From: an uncultured Eggerthella sp.
GTDB lineage: Bacteria; Actinomycetota; Coriobacteriia; Coriobacteriales; Eggerthellaceae
Direction: 5' to 3'
Length of the DNA: 64,000 nucleotides
Assembly (NCBI GenBank): GCA_900553605.1
Contig: USDX01000004.1
Location: 57,218 to 121,217 of the forward strand
The position numbers and the translations under genes were made by a program. Shown one piece after another: positions 40,799-50,104 of the stretch; position 1 is the first letter of the stretch, and every line of letters begins with the position of its first letter. Under the pieces are notes generated by a model. That model saw only the letters and a program-made list of their open reading frames with translations, made no database searches and had not been told where the DNA came from.

Positions 40799-42118
40799 GT
40801 GCTAGACCAGTTTTTTTCGTCCCTCTCGTTTGTGGACATCTTTAACTTCTGCGTCTTTCTCGTGTTCTCTGTTTGCTACGTGTATCAGATTTTCTACGTA
40901 TTCGTAACGCTTACGAAGAAGCCGCCGCAACTGACAGCGAAGAAGAATCATCGTTATGCGGTTATCGTTGCCGCTCGAAACGAAAATGCCGTTATTGGCG
41001 ACCTTATTCACAGCATTCGCGTGCAGAACTATCCGCAAGAACTTATCGACATCTTTGTTGTTGCCGATAACTGCACTGATAATACGGCTGCCGTTGCCCA
41101 GGAAGCTGGCGCCATCGTGTTCCCCCGTTTCAACAAGGAGCATATCGGCAAGGGTTACGCCCTTGATTACGGTTTTTCCTGCATTCGCCAGCACTACAGC
41201 GAAAATGAATACGAGGCATATTTTGTGTTCGACGCTGACAATGTGCTTGACGTGAACTACTTCCGCGAAATGAACAAGACCTTCGACAACGGTGCGGTTG
41301 CCTCGACCAGTTACCGCAACTCGAAAAATTACGGCTCCAACTGGATTACCGCAGGTTATGCCGTATGGTTCATGCGTGAGGCGAAATACCTTTCTCAGGC
41401 TCGTCTTACCTTGGGGACCAGCTGCGCAGTTTCGGGCACGGGCTTCTTCATCAGCGCGAAGATCATCGATGAGATGGGCGGCTGGAAGTACCATATGCTC
41501 ACTGAGGATATCGAATTCTCCACTGCCTCTATCGTTCGTGGCCGTCGAATTTCCTACACCCCAACAGCTATGCTCTACGACGAGCAGCCGCTGACATTCC
41601 GCGACTCGTGGAACCAGCGCTTCCGTTGGGCAAAGGGCTTTTACCAGGTGTTCTTTGGGTATGGCGGGAAGCTGGTTAAGGGTATTTTCACCAACCCCAA
41701 GGGTTCTCGCTTCGCATGCTACGACATGTTGATGACCATCTGCCCGGCCATGCTGCTGACCATTATCACCATTGCATTCAATGCGATTATCGCCGTGCTG
41801 GGCGTTACCGGCGTAATGTCGACGGGCGTCATGATCACCTCTTCTCTTTCCTCGATCTTCTTCTGTCTCTTCAACTTCACGCTCTTCATGTTCATGTTCG
41901 GTGCGCTCACCACGTTTACCGAATGGGACAACATCCATGCACCTGCGCGTAAGAAGATCTTCTACATGTTCACCTTCCCGTTGTTCATGATCACCTACAT
42001 TCCTATTGCGTTGGTTGCCCTGGTCAAGAAGGCTTCTTGGAAGCCCATTCAGCACAGCATCTCGGTTGACGTTCAAGAGTTTGCGCAGGCCAACGCCAAA
42101 GACGCCGATCGCATCTAG
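40799..42118 (+). CDS. Membrane glycosyltransferase, family 2 (processive type)
   Basis: The 439-residue protein has an N-terminal transmembrane helix (residues 10-32), a GT-A catalytic domain with VADNCTDNT, FDADNVLD, TEDIEF and the QRFRW motif of processive beta-glycosyltransferases, and three or four C-terminal helices. Enzymes of this layout make and export polymers such as poly-N-acetylglucosamine or a related exopolysaccharide. Translation starts at GTG 40799 after AAAAGGA; the frame upstream to 40718 is not family-like. No partner genes are adjacent. Confidence 0.88.
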   Translation: MLDQFFSSLSFVDIFNFCVFLVFSVCYVYQIFYVFVTLTKKPPQLTAKKNHRYAVIVAARNENAVIGDLIHSIRVQNYPQELIDIFVVADNCTDNTAAVAQEAGAIVFPRFNKEHIGKGYALDYGFSCIRQHYSENEYEAYFVFDADNVLDVNYFREMNKTFDNGAVASTSYRNSKNYGSNWITAGYAVWFMREAKYLSQARLTLGTSCAVSGTGFFISAKIIDEMGGWKYHMLTEDIEFSTASIVRGRRISYTPTAMLYDEQPLTFRDSWNQRFRWAKGFYQVFFGYGGKLVKGIFTNPKGSRFACYDMLMTICPAMLLTIITIAFNAIIAVLGVTGVMSTGVMITSSLSSIFFCLFNFTLFMFMFGALTTFTEWDNIHAPARKKIFYMFTFPLFMITYIPIALVALVKKASWKPIQHSISVDVQEFAQANAKDADRI

Positions 42119-42180
42119 GGGCGCTCTACGGGTCGGCGCGGTTTGCGTTCCCGACTCCTTTTTGCTCTAGCGGATCCAAA

Positions 42181-42211
42181 ACAGCCAGACGGTATCGTCT
42201 GGCTGTTTTTT
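42181..42211. terminator. Bidirectional terminator between the glycosyltransferase and comF
   Basis: ACAGCCAGACG pairs with CGTCTGGCTGT (42181-42191 and 42196-42206, loop GTAT) and is flanked by A-rich and T-rich tracts, serving both convergent genes. Confidence 0.92.
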
Positions 42212-42231
42212 TGTCGTTCTGCGCGGTGGGC

Positions 42232-42993
42232 TTATGCTCTGATGAAAGTAACTGCATAGACTTCCTTCGCGCCCGCTGCCCGTAGGGTGTTTCCAGCGGT
42301 GAAGAGGGTTGCCCCCGTGGTGAACACATCGTCGATCAATACGATGCGGGGCATGATGCCCAAACGCGCTTTGAGGGCATTTCCGTAGGGAAGTGCCCCA
42401 TTTGGTTCGAGGTCGAACGATCCAACCATGTTGGCAAGCCTTTGCCTTGCGTCAAGTTCGCGTTGGTCGCGGCGGGGTTTCGCTCGGAGAAGGGGAGTAA
42501 GGGGCATTCCGGTTATGTGAGATAGCTCAGCTCCGATAAGCGAAATGTGATCGAACCCGCGCTCTCGGACGGCGCTGGTGCGCGCGGGTATGGGGACGAG
42601 CGCAGCTCCTGCTTGCCAGGAGGGCGGAAGAACATTTGCCATATGGTGGGCAATTATCTCTGAAAGCTGTTGCTCTCCGCGATCTTTGAAAACGGTTACG
42701 ATGCGCTTTGTTTCCGGTGAAAGCAATACCGCAGAAACGCAGCCGTCGAGGGGAAAGCGTGCCAATCCCTTCCAATTCAGGGTTTGCTGATTGCATTCGC
42801 AGCATATACCGCGTCCCCAGGGCGCTCCGCATAGGGGGCATGCTAAAAGCTGATCGAGGTAGGGCAATTCTCGTGAGCATTTATTGCAAAGCGCTACTCC
42901 CGGCACATCGCAGATAACGCACCGGGTTTGCCAAACGGCTTCCGAGAGTCCGAGCTGAAGGAGCTTGAGCGAGCCTTTGATTTCCGCGAGCAC
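42232..42993 (-). CDS. comF: ComF family phosphoribosyltransferase-like protein
   Basis: ComF helps take up single-stranded DNA in competence. The 253-residue protein has the zinc-finger start (TRCVICDVPGVALCNKC, then CPLCGAPWGRGICCEC) and a C-terminal phosphoribosyltransferase fold with the PRPP motif IVLIDDVFTTGAT. Length and motifs are typical, and the enzymatic substrate is unknown in the family. It is convergent with the glycosyltransferase and shares its terminator. Other competence genes (comE, comFA) are not in the window. Confidence 0.9.
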   Translation of the reverse strand: MLAEIKGSLKLLQLGLSEAVWQTRCVICDVPGVALCNKCSRELPYLDQLLACPLCGAPWGRGICCECNQQTLNWKGLARFPLDGCVSAVLLSPETKRIVTVFKDRGEQQLSEIIAHHMANVLPPSWQAGAALVPIPARTSAVRERGFDHISLIGAELSHITGMPLTPLLRAKPRRDQRELDARQRLANMVGSFDLEPNGALPYGNALKARLGIMPRIVLIDDVFTTGATLFTAGNTLRAAGAKEVYAVTFIRA

Positions 42994-43191
42994 TTCATCC
43001 TTCTTTCTGATGCTGCCTTATATTGCTGGCCTTGGCGATGTGGGCGGCGCCGTCAGTGACCCTGTCGTCGTAGCTGACGAGTGGGCTTTTTGTCTGGCTC
43101 CAGCAACGACTATGATCGGTAGGTGCGAAACAATTGCGAAGGATATGGGAAAAGCATGCGCAAGAAGCCGATCAAGTTGCCTGTTCTGCTA

Positions 43192-43357
43192 GACTAGGAA
43201 TGCTCTATCCAGGTCTGTGGTTGCGGTTTTTTCCTAGTCCAAGGCAGATGCGGTCAAAAGGATCCACGTAAGTTATCGGCTTTCCGAAACGAGCATGGCG
43301 CATCCTAGAGGTAAGACGTACCGTTCGGGTTTTATGCAACATAGGGTTGCACGAACG
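43192..43357. other. Structured part of the 471-base gap between comF and the lipoprotein gene (42994-43464)
   Basis: GACTAGGAA (43192-43200) and TTCCTAGTC (43231-43239) form perfect 9-base arms, and CGTTCG/CGAACG (43322-43327, 43352-43357) encloses GCAAC/GTTGC (43336-43340, 43346-43350). No riboswitch class is recognised. The short ORFs in this gap do not look coding. Confidence 0.4.
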
Positions 43358-43464
43358 AGAGGACGATGTCCGCTTAGCGGGCTTGGTTCCAGTATGCGAG
43401 TGTGGGGTCAAAGACCAGGTCAGCTGGAAGGGCGTTAGTATCGGTACCAAGAAGGGAAGCCTCG

Positions 43465-44469
43465 ATGAAACGCGCATCGATTCTCGTTGTCACGTTGGTG
43501 ATGGCGCTGTCCATGGCGGTGGCTTTATGCGGCTGCACGTCGAACAATTACACGCCCCAGGCGAAGGAGCAGACGGTCAGCAATTCTGCCCTCAAGTCTT
43601 CTGGCACGTTGCGCGTGGGCGTAAACGCGTCCAATGCCCCCTATGCTGCGGAGTCCTCCGGCAGCATTGTCGGCATCGATGTCGATATTGCGGCTGCCCT
43701 TGCTGACGAACTGGGCCTGAAGCTCGAATTGGTGGATGTTGGATCCTCGGTGGACACTGCCTTCACCAAGGATAACGTTGACATCGTCATGGGTGTTACG
43801 AAGTCGAATTCCGCATACTGGATGTCCGATTCGTACATGAGCTCTGCGGTAGCTTTGTTCTCGCTTACCCAGAACGCTACGGCCCCCACTCAGTCCGGTT
43901 CATTTTCTGTAGCTGCTCAGTCTTCTTCCATGAGCGCATGGGAAGTAACTGACCATTATGGTGAAAGCTGCCTGCGCAACAGCGCCGATCTTCAGGGCGC
44001 TTTCGAATCGCTGCAGACTGGTTCGGTGAACTATGTTGCTGCTGATAGCACCATCGGTGCCTATGTGGTCCATTCTTCTTCGGTTGAGGCTTATCCGGTG
44101 GCGCTGCTGCAGGATCCTTCTTCCTATTGCGTTGCCGCTCCTACCACCAATGTGGAGCTGCAGAAAGCCGTGTCTGAGGCATTGAGCTCTTTGAAGAACG
44201 GCGGTGTAATCAGCGTTATCCAGAAGAAGTGGCTGGGCGACCAGGCTGATATTTCTGCGCTGAAGGTAATTCAGTCTGAGAAGAGCGAATCTGACGGCGA
44301 AGACGCCGCTTCGACCGACGCATCTGATTCTTCAAGCACCGGTTCTTCCAGCAGCGCTGGATCGTCTAGCAGCTCTAGCTCGTCGAGCTCGAACTCTTCG
44401 AACTCCGCCTCTGGTTCGACCAGCTCCAGCACGAAAAGTGGGAGCACTCAGAGCAGCTCCAACGATTAG
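43465..44469 (+). CDS. Solute-binding lipoprotein (amino-acid type) with Ser-rich tail
   Basis: A signal peptide ends at the lipobox L21-C-G-C24, so the protein is a membrane-anchored lipoprotein. The body is a family 3 binding protein: SSGTLRVGVNASNAPYA, IVGIDVDIAAALADELGLK and VIQKKWLGDQ near the end of the domain. The last 60 residues are nearly all Ser with Gly, Asp and Asn. I start at ATG 43465 (AAGGGA 9 bases before). No permease or ATPase gene is adjacent, so it either serves a transporter elsewhere or has a sensory role. The ligand is probably an amino acid. Confidence 0.88.
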   Translation: MKRASILVVTLVMALSMAVALCGCTSNNYTPQAKEQTVSNSALKSSGTLRVGVNASNAPYAAESSGSIVGIDVDIAAALADELGLKLELVDVGSSVDTAFTKDNVDIVMGVTKSNSAYWMSDSYMSSAVALFSLTQNATAPTQSGSFSVAAQSSSMSAWEVTDHYGESCLRNSADLQGAFESLQTGSVNYVAADSTIGAYVVHSSSVEAYPVALLQDPSSYCVAAPTTNVELQKAVSEALSSLKNGGVISVIQKKWLGDQADISALKVIQSEKSESDGEDAASTDASDSSSTGSSSSAGSSSSSSSSSSNSSNSASGSTSSSTKSGSTQSSSND

Positions 44470-44516
44470 CGCGGGAAACAAAATAAAGGCGCTTTGTTGA
44501 AAAGGTGTCATAACGT

Positions 44517-44560
44517 AAACAAACGGAAGGCAGGTTACATCTTGCCTTCCGTTTGTTTTT
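44517..44560. terminator. Strong 16-pair terminator
   Basis: AAACAAACGGAAGGCA (44517-44532) pairs with TGCCTTCCGTTTGTTT (44543-44558) and continues into Ts. Confidence 0.95.
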
Positions 44561-44624
44561 ATTCTGGGTCATATAAGCTGATCCGCGTAGAGCGGAACCT
44601 ATTTGTTGAATCAAGGAGCATCGC

Positions 44625-45845
44625 ATGAACGACCAAGGCAATTCCTCTGGCTCGCCCATTCCCCCCAATGGATGGGGGAACCAGGGTGCAACCCCTCAGC
44701 AATCCGATACAGCAACGAAGAAGGCCCCTTCTCTTCTGAAGACGTTCCTCGTTGCTTTTGGCGGTGCCGCAGTTGCCTGTGCGCTGGTATTGGGCGTCTA
44801 TTCTTTCATTCACCCCGCTTCATCCACGGTGCTGGGGAGCAATGGCTCGGGGACGAACATCACGGTAAGCGGGGAAGACACAACGCTTGCCGAGGCGGTT
44901 TCTCAGAAATGCCTTCCTTCGGTGGTTAACATTGACGTGTATACCAAGCAGTCCAGCCAAACTATGATGGGCATGATGGGCCAGACGAGTGACGAGCTTG
45001 AAGAATCATCTCTTGGTTCGGGAATCATCCTGTCTTCTGACGGCTATATTCTGACTAACTACCACGTTATCGAAGGCGCCGACCAGTTGAAGGTGAACGC
45101 TGGTGGTGAAGAGTACACCGCTCAGGTGGTGGGCACCGACGAATCGAGCGACCTGGCAGTTTTGAAGATCGATGCAACTGGTCTTACCGCCATCGAGGTT
45201 GGTTCCTCTTCCGATCTTACTGTGGGTGAATGGGTAATGGCTGTGGGCAGCCCCTTCGGCCTTGAGCAGTCTGTTTCCACTGGCATCGTTTCCGCCACCA
45301 GCCGCACCACGTCTGCTCTGAACGATTCCAGCAGTGGTTCCAGTGCTGTTTACACCAACATGATCCAGACCGATGCTGCTATCAATCCGGGCAATTCTGG
45401 TGGCGCTTTGGTGGACAAGGACGGTAAGCTTATCGGCGTTAACACGCTTATTGCCTCTGCCTCTGGTTCCAGCTCAGGCGTTGGTTTCGCAATCCCCGTC
45501 GATTATGCGATGAATATCGCTCAGCAGATTATTGACGGAAAAACCCCTTCCCATGCGCAGCTCGGCATTACCGGCACTACGGTTAACAGCCAGCTGGCAA
45601 AGCGGTACAACCTGCCAGTTGAATCGGGCGCCTATGTGACGAGCGTGTCTGCTGGTTCTTCTGCTGCCAATGCCGGCATTCAGGAAGGCGACATCATCAC
45701 GAAGCTAGGCGATACCTCCATTTCCTCTTCTTCCGATTTGGTTTTGGCGGTGCGTTCGCACAGCGCAGGCGATAACGTGCAGGTGACCTACAACCGAAAT
45801 GGCCAGGAGAACACCGTTTCGGTAACGCTCGGCTCCGATTCATAA
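44625..45845 (+). CDS. htrA: HtrA/DegP-like serine protease with PDZ domain
   Basis: Surface quality-control protease. The 406-residue protein has a Gly/Ser/Gln-rich cytosolic start, a transmembrane helix (about residues 38-62), a trypsin-like domain with triad His147 (TNYHVIEG), Asp176 (SSDLAVL) and Ser258 (GNSGGAL), and one PDZ domain (about 310-400: SAGSSAANAGIQEGDIITKL). This is the usual actinobacterial anchored HtrA. AAGGAG precedes ATG 44625, and strong terminators flank it on both sides, so it is monocistronic. Confidence 0.95.
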   Translation: MNDQGNSSGSPIPPNGWGNQGATPQQSDTATKKAPSLLKTFLVAFGGAAVACALVLGVYSFIHPASSTVLGSNGSGTNITVSGEDTTLAEAVSQKCLPSVVNIDVYTKQSSQTMMGMMGQTSDELEESSLGSGIILSSDGYILTNYHVIEGADQLKVNAGGEEYTAQVVGTDESSDLAVLKIDATGLTAIEVGSSSDLTVGEWVMAVGSPFGLEQSVSTGIVSATSRTTSALNDSSSGSSAVYTNMIQTDAAINPGNSGGALVDKDGKLIGVNTLIASASGSSSGVGFAIPVDYAMNIAQQIIDGKTPSHAQLGITGTTVNSQLAKRYNLPVESGAYVTSVSAGSSAANAGIQEGDIITKLGDTSISSSSDLVLAVRSHSAGDNVQVTYNRNGQENTVSVTLGSDS

Positions 45846-45871
45846 AACGTATAATGTGATAAATATTTGCT

Positions 45872-45920
45872 AAAACTCCCTGAACAATTAGGCGCTATGC
45901 TCTTGTTCAGGGAGTTTTTT
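45872..45920 (+). terminator. Terminator after htrA
   Basis: AAAACTCCCTGAACAA (45872-45887) pairs over 16 bases with TTGTTCAGGGAGTTTT (45903-45918), then Ts. Confidence 0.95.
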
Positions 45921-45970
45921 TATTGGGGCAGCACGTTACATGCGCTCTTATCTAGGAAAGGGGAAACCAC

Positions 45971-46849
45971 ATGTCTGAACGAATAACCGGCCACACTGAG
46001 CTTATCGGTTTGATGGCGTATCCAATCCGTCATTCCGCTTCGCCTGCCATGCATAACGAAGCGTTTGCGGAACTTGGCTGCGATTACGCTTATCTTGCAT
46101 TCGAGGTTGGTGCCGACGAAATAGAGGCAGGCGTACAGGCAATTCGAACGCTTAAGATGCGCGGTTCCAATATTTCTATGCCCAACAAAACACTGGTAGG
46201 GCGGTATCTCGATGAGCTTACGCCCGCTGCCCAAATGTGCGGTGCGGTAAACACGGTAGTGAATGATAACGGGCATTTGACGGGAACCATTACCGATGGC
46301 GTGGGCTTTATGCAGGCCGCCGCCGACAATGGTATAAGTCCGGTTGGCAAGAAGATGACCATTGTGGGTTGCGGTGGTGCTGGCACGGCAATTCAAATCC
46401 AGGCAGCGCTTGACGGCGTTTCGGAGATCAGCATCTTCAACCGCAAGGATGATTTCTATCATCGCGGAGAAGAAACAGTGCAGAAGATCAACTCGCAGAC
46501 CAACTGCAAGGCGGTCCTTTATGACTTGGCTGATCTTCAAAAGCTGAAAGAGGAAATGGACGACAGCTACCTGTTCGTGAACGCTACAGGTGTAGGCATG
46601 AAGCCGCTTGAGGGCCAATCGGTGGTGCCCGACAAATCATTTTTCCGTCCAGAATTGAACGTCGTGGACATCATCTATGCTCCTCGCCTTACCAAGCTTC
46701 GCGAAATGGCGAAAGAGGCTGGCTGCAAAACTATGAATGGCCTTGGTACGATGTTGTTTCAGGGATCTGCTGCCTTCGAGCTGTGGACGGGCGAGCCTAT
46801 GCCTATCGAATACATGAAGGAAACGCTGGGTATCGACTACGATGAGTAG
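45971..46849 (+). CDS. aroE: Shikimate/quinate dehydrogenase
   Basis: Reduces 3-dehydroshikimate to shikimate. The 292-residue protein has PIRHSASPAMHN (substrate loop), the catalytic lysine K73 in NISMPNKT, Asp109 in TDGVGF and the dinucleotide loop GCGGAG (residues 133-138). The long form and the FNRKD after the loop recall YdiB-type quinate/shikimate dehydrogenases that use NAD. It is followed after 24 bases by aroD, the preceding pathway step, so the pair may act in synthesis or in quinate/shikimate use. Confidence 0.92.
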   Translation: MSERITGHTELIGLMAYPIRHSASPAMHNEAFAELGCDYAYLAFEVGADEIEAGVQAIRTLKMRGSNISMPNKTLVGRYLDELTPAAQMCGAVNTVVNDNGHLTGTITDGVGFMQAAADNGISPVGKKMTIVGCGGAGTAIQIQAALDGVSEISIFNRKDDFYHRGEETVQKINSQTNCKAVLYDLADLQKLKEEMDDSYLFVNATGVGMKPLEGQSVVPDKSFFRPELNVVDIIYAPRLTKLREMAKEAGCKTMNGLGTMLFQGSAAFELWTGEPMPIEYMKETLGIDYDE

Positions 46850-46873
46850 TATTAAAAGATAAGGAGCTCGGGT

Positions 46874-47638
46874 ATGAAAACGGTAAACGCACGTGGGGTG
46901 GTTTTCGGCGAAGGCCGCCCAAAGATTATGACCTCCCTATGCGGCTCTGATGCTGCGGGAATGATAGAGCAGGCGCAGTTTGCGAAGAAGCTTCCAGTGG
47001 ATGTGCTTGAGTGGCGTATTGACTTTCTTGACGAAGCGTATGACGTCGATTCGATCGTCGATTGCGGGCAGAAGCTTCGTGCTGCAGTGGGCGACGATAC
47101 GCCCATTCTCATGACGTTCCGCACCGCGGAAGAGGGCGGTGAAAAGCCGGTGGAGCCTGAGGTGTATGCCGATATCAACATCGCGCTCGCCGAAAGCGGC
47201 ATTGTCGATCTGATCGACGTTGAGGCATTTACGGGCGATAAAGTGGTAGAGCGCATTATCTCGGCGGCTCATGCGGCTGGGGTATTCGTAATTGCCTCGA
47301 ACCACGATTTCGAGAAAACGCCTCCCAAGGAAGAAATCGTTTCCCGTCTGTGCAAGATGCAAGATCAGGGCGCCGATATCCTCAAGATCGCATTGATGCC
47401 GCAGTGTCGTGCAGACGTGCTTACTTTGATGGATGCTACGCGTGATATGTTCGAAAACCACACCGAGCATCCGCTTATCACTATGAGCATGGGTGGCATG
47501 GGCGTAGTAAGTCGCTTGGCTGGTGAATCGTACGGCAGTGCCGCAACATTTGGGGCAGCAGCGCAGGCATCGGCTCCTGGGCAGGTTGGTATTGCTGATT
47601 TGGCGCAGGCGCTCGACATCGTCCACGCTGGTCTGTAA
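46874..47638 (+). CDS. aroD: 3-dehydroquinate dehydratase, type I
   Basis: Converts 3-dehydroquinate to 3-dehydroshikimate through a Schiff base. The 254-residue protein has the type I residues His144 (SNHDFEKTP) and Lys171 (ILKIALMPQ), and the MSMGGMGVVSRLAGE end motif. AGGAG lies 8 bases before ATG 46874. It is co-transcribed with aroE and ends at a clear terminator (47662). The other shikimate genes are absent from the window. Confidence 0.95.
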   Translation: MKTVNARGVVFGEGRPKIMTSLCGSDAAGMIEQAQFAKKLPVDVLEWRIDFLDEAYDVDSIVDCGQKLRAAVGDDTPILMTFRTAEEGGEKPVEPEVYADINIALAESGIVDLIDVEAFTGDKVVERIISAAHAAGVFVIASNHDFEKTPPKEEIVSRLCKMQDQGADILKIALMPQCRADVLTLMDATRDMFENHTEHPLITMSMGGMGVVSRLAGESYGSAATFGAAAQASAPGQVGIADLAQALDIVHAGL

Positions 47639-47661
47639 ACAAGATGCTATGAGCTTTAAGG

Positions 47662-47689
47662 GGCTGCGGCGCAATGTCGCAGCCTTTTT
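47662..47689 (+). terminator. Terminator after aroD
   Basis: GGCTGCG (47662-47668) pairs with CGCAGCC (47678-47684) and five Ts follow. Confidence 0.88.
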
Positions 47690-47760
47690 GTGTTGCGTCC
47701 GAACGCGATGCGTGTTTTACGGTAATATGGCAAGGATACAGGCTATGAAAGGAAATGCCC

Positions 47761-48480
47761 ATGGCATCTGACTATAAGTACAAGCGTGTTCTCCTGAAGC
47801 TCTCTGGCGAAGCATTGATGGGAGAGGCCGGCTACGGTATCGATCCTAAGGTCGTTGAAGAGCTGGCTGTTCAGATCAAGGAAATCGTTGACGACGGAAT
47901 TCAGCTTGCTGTAACCGTTGGCGGCGGCAACATCTTCCGTGGTCTTGCTGGTTCTGCAGAAGGCATGGATCGTGCTCAGGCCGACTACATCGGCATGCTT
48001 GCCACCTGCATGAATGCACTTGCTCTCCAAGACGCTTTCGAGCGACATGGCATCCCCACGCGCGTAATGAGCGCTATCGAGATGCGCCAGGTTTCCGAGC
48101 CTTATATTCGCCGTCGTGCCGTGCATCATCTTGAAAAGGGCTATGTTGTTATTTTCGCAGCTGGCACGGGCAATCCTTACTTCACCACCGACACCACGGC
48201 GGCTCTGCGCGCATGCGAAATCAATGCTGAGTGCCTGATGAAGGCCACTAAGGTTGATGGCATCTACGATGCCGATCCGGTAACCAACCCCGATGCTAAG
48301 CGCTTTGAAACCATTAGCTACCTCGAGGTTCTTTCTCGTGAGCTCCACGTTATGGATTCCACGGCAACTTCGCTGTGCATGGACAACAAGCTTCCCATCC
48401 TGGTGTTCGACCTGATGGTTCCCGGCAATATTTCGCGCATCCTGAAGGGCGAGAACATCGGTACTACCGTTACCGCGTAA
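47761..48480 (+). CDS. pyrH: UMP kinase
   Basis: Phosphorylates UMP with ATP; a hexamer of the amino-acid kinase fold. Motifs are LLKLSGEALMG near the start, VTVGGGNIFRG (about residues 55-65) and ATKVDGIYDADP. The ORF allows ATG 47755, but AAAGGA abuts that codon, while it is 7 bases from ATG 47761, which I choose (239 residues). It opens the growth cluster and is followed by frr, a very conserved pairing. Confidence 0.96.
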   Translation: MASDYKYKRVLLKLSGEALMGEAGYGIDPKVVEELAVQIKEIVDDGIQLAVTVGGGNIFRGLAGSAEGMDRAQADYIGMLATCMNALALQDAFERHGIPTRVMSAIEMRQVSEPYIRRRAVHHLEKGYVVIFAAGTGNPYFTTDTTAALRACEINAECLMKATKVDGIYDADPVTNPDAKRFETISYLEVLSRELHVMDSTATSLCMDNKLPILVFDLMVPGNISRILKGENIGTTVTA

Positions 48481-48546
48481 ACCTACTTTCATCGTGCCTG
48501 ATTTACAGGCATCGCAACAATACGAATCAAAGGGGAAGGACCCAAG

Positions 48547-49104
48547 ATGACCAAGGAAATCATGGATAAAGCAGCAGAGCGTATGGCGGGCGCTGAGCAA
48601 CAGCTGCTTTCCAACTTTGCTTCTGTTCGCACTGGTCGCGCTAGTGCCATGATCCTCGACCGCGTAAAGGCCGATTACTATGGCGTTCCGACCCCCATCA
48701 ACCAGATGGCTGCCATCAAAACGCCTGATGCCCACACCCTCGTTATCGAGCCGTGGGACAAGTCGGCTCTTGGCGGTATCGACCATGCTATTCAGGAGGC
48801 AAACCTGGGCGTTATGCCCAACAACGACGGTTCGGTAATCCGCCTTTCCTTCCCGCCTCTTACCGAGGAGCGTCGTAAGGAATTCGTAAAGGAATGCCGC
48901 GCCTACGCCGAGGAAAGCCGTGTGGCGGTACGCAACGCTCGCCGCGATGCCAACACCGCCGTTGAGAAGGCTGTAAAGAACGATGGTCTTCCTGAAGACG
49001 AACAGCGTCGTGCTGAGGCTGAAATCCAGAAGCTTACCGATGCTGCTATCGCCAAGATCGATGCTCATCTTGCTAAAAAAGAAGAAGAGTTGATGTCCAT
49101 CTAG
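48547..49104 (+). CDS. frr: Ribosome recycling factor
   Basis: Splits the post-termination ribosome together with EF-G. The 185-residue length is exact for the family. Typical features are LLSNFASVRTGRASAMILDRV, TPDAHTLVIEPWDKSALG and the second half of the three-helix bundle (RRKEFVKECRAYAEESRVA). It has AAAGGGGAAGG upstream and lies 66 bases behind pyrH. A terminator about 160 bases later separates it from uppS. Confidence 0.97.
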   Translation: MTKEIMDKAAERMAGAEQQLLSNFASVRTGRASAMILDRVKADYYGVPTPINQMAAIKTPDAHTLVIEPWDKSALGGIDHAIQEANLGVMPNNDGSVIRLSFPPLTEERRKEFVKECRAYAEESRVAVRNARRDANTAVEKAVKNDGLPEDEQRRAEAEIQKLTDAAIAKIDAHLAKKEEELMSI

Positions 49105-49267
49105 TTTTGCCTCTCTTCTGAGGGCAAAGATATTCATGGGGCAGAGAACGCGCACTTCGCGCTGTCGATAACGCGGTAGGGTTTCATTTGGGAAAGGCAA
49201 CTCAAGGGTTGGCCCGTGCTTTCGCCGCTGTCATCGGTTTTTGCTGCTCTGATGATTTTGAATTTCT

Positions 49268-49297
49268 GCCCGTCAGTCCATCTGACGGGCGTGTTTT
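49268..49297 (+). terminator. Terminator between frr and uppS
   Basis: GCCCGTCAG (49268-49276) pairs with CTGACGGGC (49282-49290), loop TCCAT, then GTGTTTT. Confidence 0.8.
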
Positions 49298-49327
49298 GCA
49301 TTTGCGGGGTTTGCAAGGAGGAGCGGA

Positions 49328-50101
49328 ATGAGACAGCCACTTGAGTACATATTCCCGGATCCGCCTATGGGGATAGATCCTAAAGCGCTTGATCAGAGTC
49401 GCATACCCCGTCATGTCGCCGTCATCATGGACGGCAATGGGCGTTGGGCAAAAAAGCGTGCGTTAAACCGACTTCGCGGTCATAAGGCTGGGATCGAAGC
49501 GGTGCGCGAAACCATTCGCTGTGCCAACGATTGCGGCGTAGATTACCTCACCATCTATTCGTTCTCCACAGAGAATTGGAAGCGTCCGAAGGAAGAGGTA
49601 AGTGGCCTGATGGAGCTGTTCGCCAAAACCATGTTGGCAGAAGTGGACGGTCTGCATGAAGAGCATGTGCGCGTTCGCACCATTGGCGATCTTTCCATGC
49701 TTCCCAAGGAAACGCGCGATGCTTTTGACGCTGCATGGGAAAAAACCCGCAATAACGACGGCATGACCTTGGTGGTTGCCGTGAACTACGGCTCGCGTCA
49801 GGAAATGATGAATGCTGCCCAGGCATATGCGGACGCTGCTATTGCCGCCCATGAAAAGGGCGAAGAGCTGGTTCTTACCGAAGAGCTGTTCGAGCAGGGT
49901 CTCGATACCGCCGATATTCCCGATCCCGATTTGCTTATTCGCACTTCGGGCGAAATGCGAATAAGCAACTTCCTGCTGTGGCAAATTGCCTATTCTGAGT
50001 TCGTATGCACCGATGTGTTGTGGCCCGATTTCAATCGCTATGATTTCCTGAAGGCATTGCTTGAGTTCCAGTCGCGCGATCGTCGTTTTGGGGCGGTGTA
50101 G
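49328..50101 (+). CDS. uppS: Undecaprenyl diphosphate synthase
   Basis: Adds isoprene units to make the C55 lipid carrier for cell-wall precursors. The 257-residue cis-prenyltransferase has VAVIMDGNGRWAKKR (residues about 31-45), the SxxN-type YSFSTENWKRP and a C-terminal RTSGEMRISNFLLWQIAYSE. AAGGAGGAG precedes ATG 49328. It is joined to cdsA (3 bases) and dxr, the usual isoprenoid/lipid gene order. Confidence 0.97.
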   Translation: MRQPLEYIFPDPPMGIDPKALDQSRIPRHVAVIMDGNGRWAKKRALNRLRGHKAGIEAVRETIRCANDCGVDYLTIYSFSTENWKRPKEEVSGLMELFAKTMLAEVDGLHEEHVRVRTIGDLSMLPKETRDAFDAAWEKTRNNDGMTLVVAVNYGSRQEMMNAAQAYADAAIAAHEKGEELVLTEELFEQGLDTADIPDPDLLIRTSGEMRISNFLLWQIAYSEFVCTDVLWPDFNRYDFLKALLEFQSRDRRFGAV

Positions 50102-50104
50102 TGC

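Noticed and set aside
40802..42076. Minus-strand ORF of 424 codons opposite the glycosyltransferase
   Set aside because: The plus-strand frame has the family motifs (TEDIEF, QRFRW); the minus one is an Arg/His/Glu-rich shadow.
43205..43477. Minus-strand ORF of 90 codons in the comF-lipoprotein gap
   Set aside because: No ribosome site or recognisable residues; it overlaps the leader of the lipoprotein gene.
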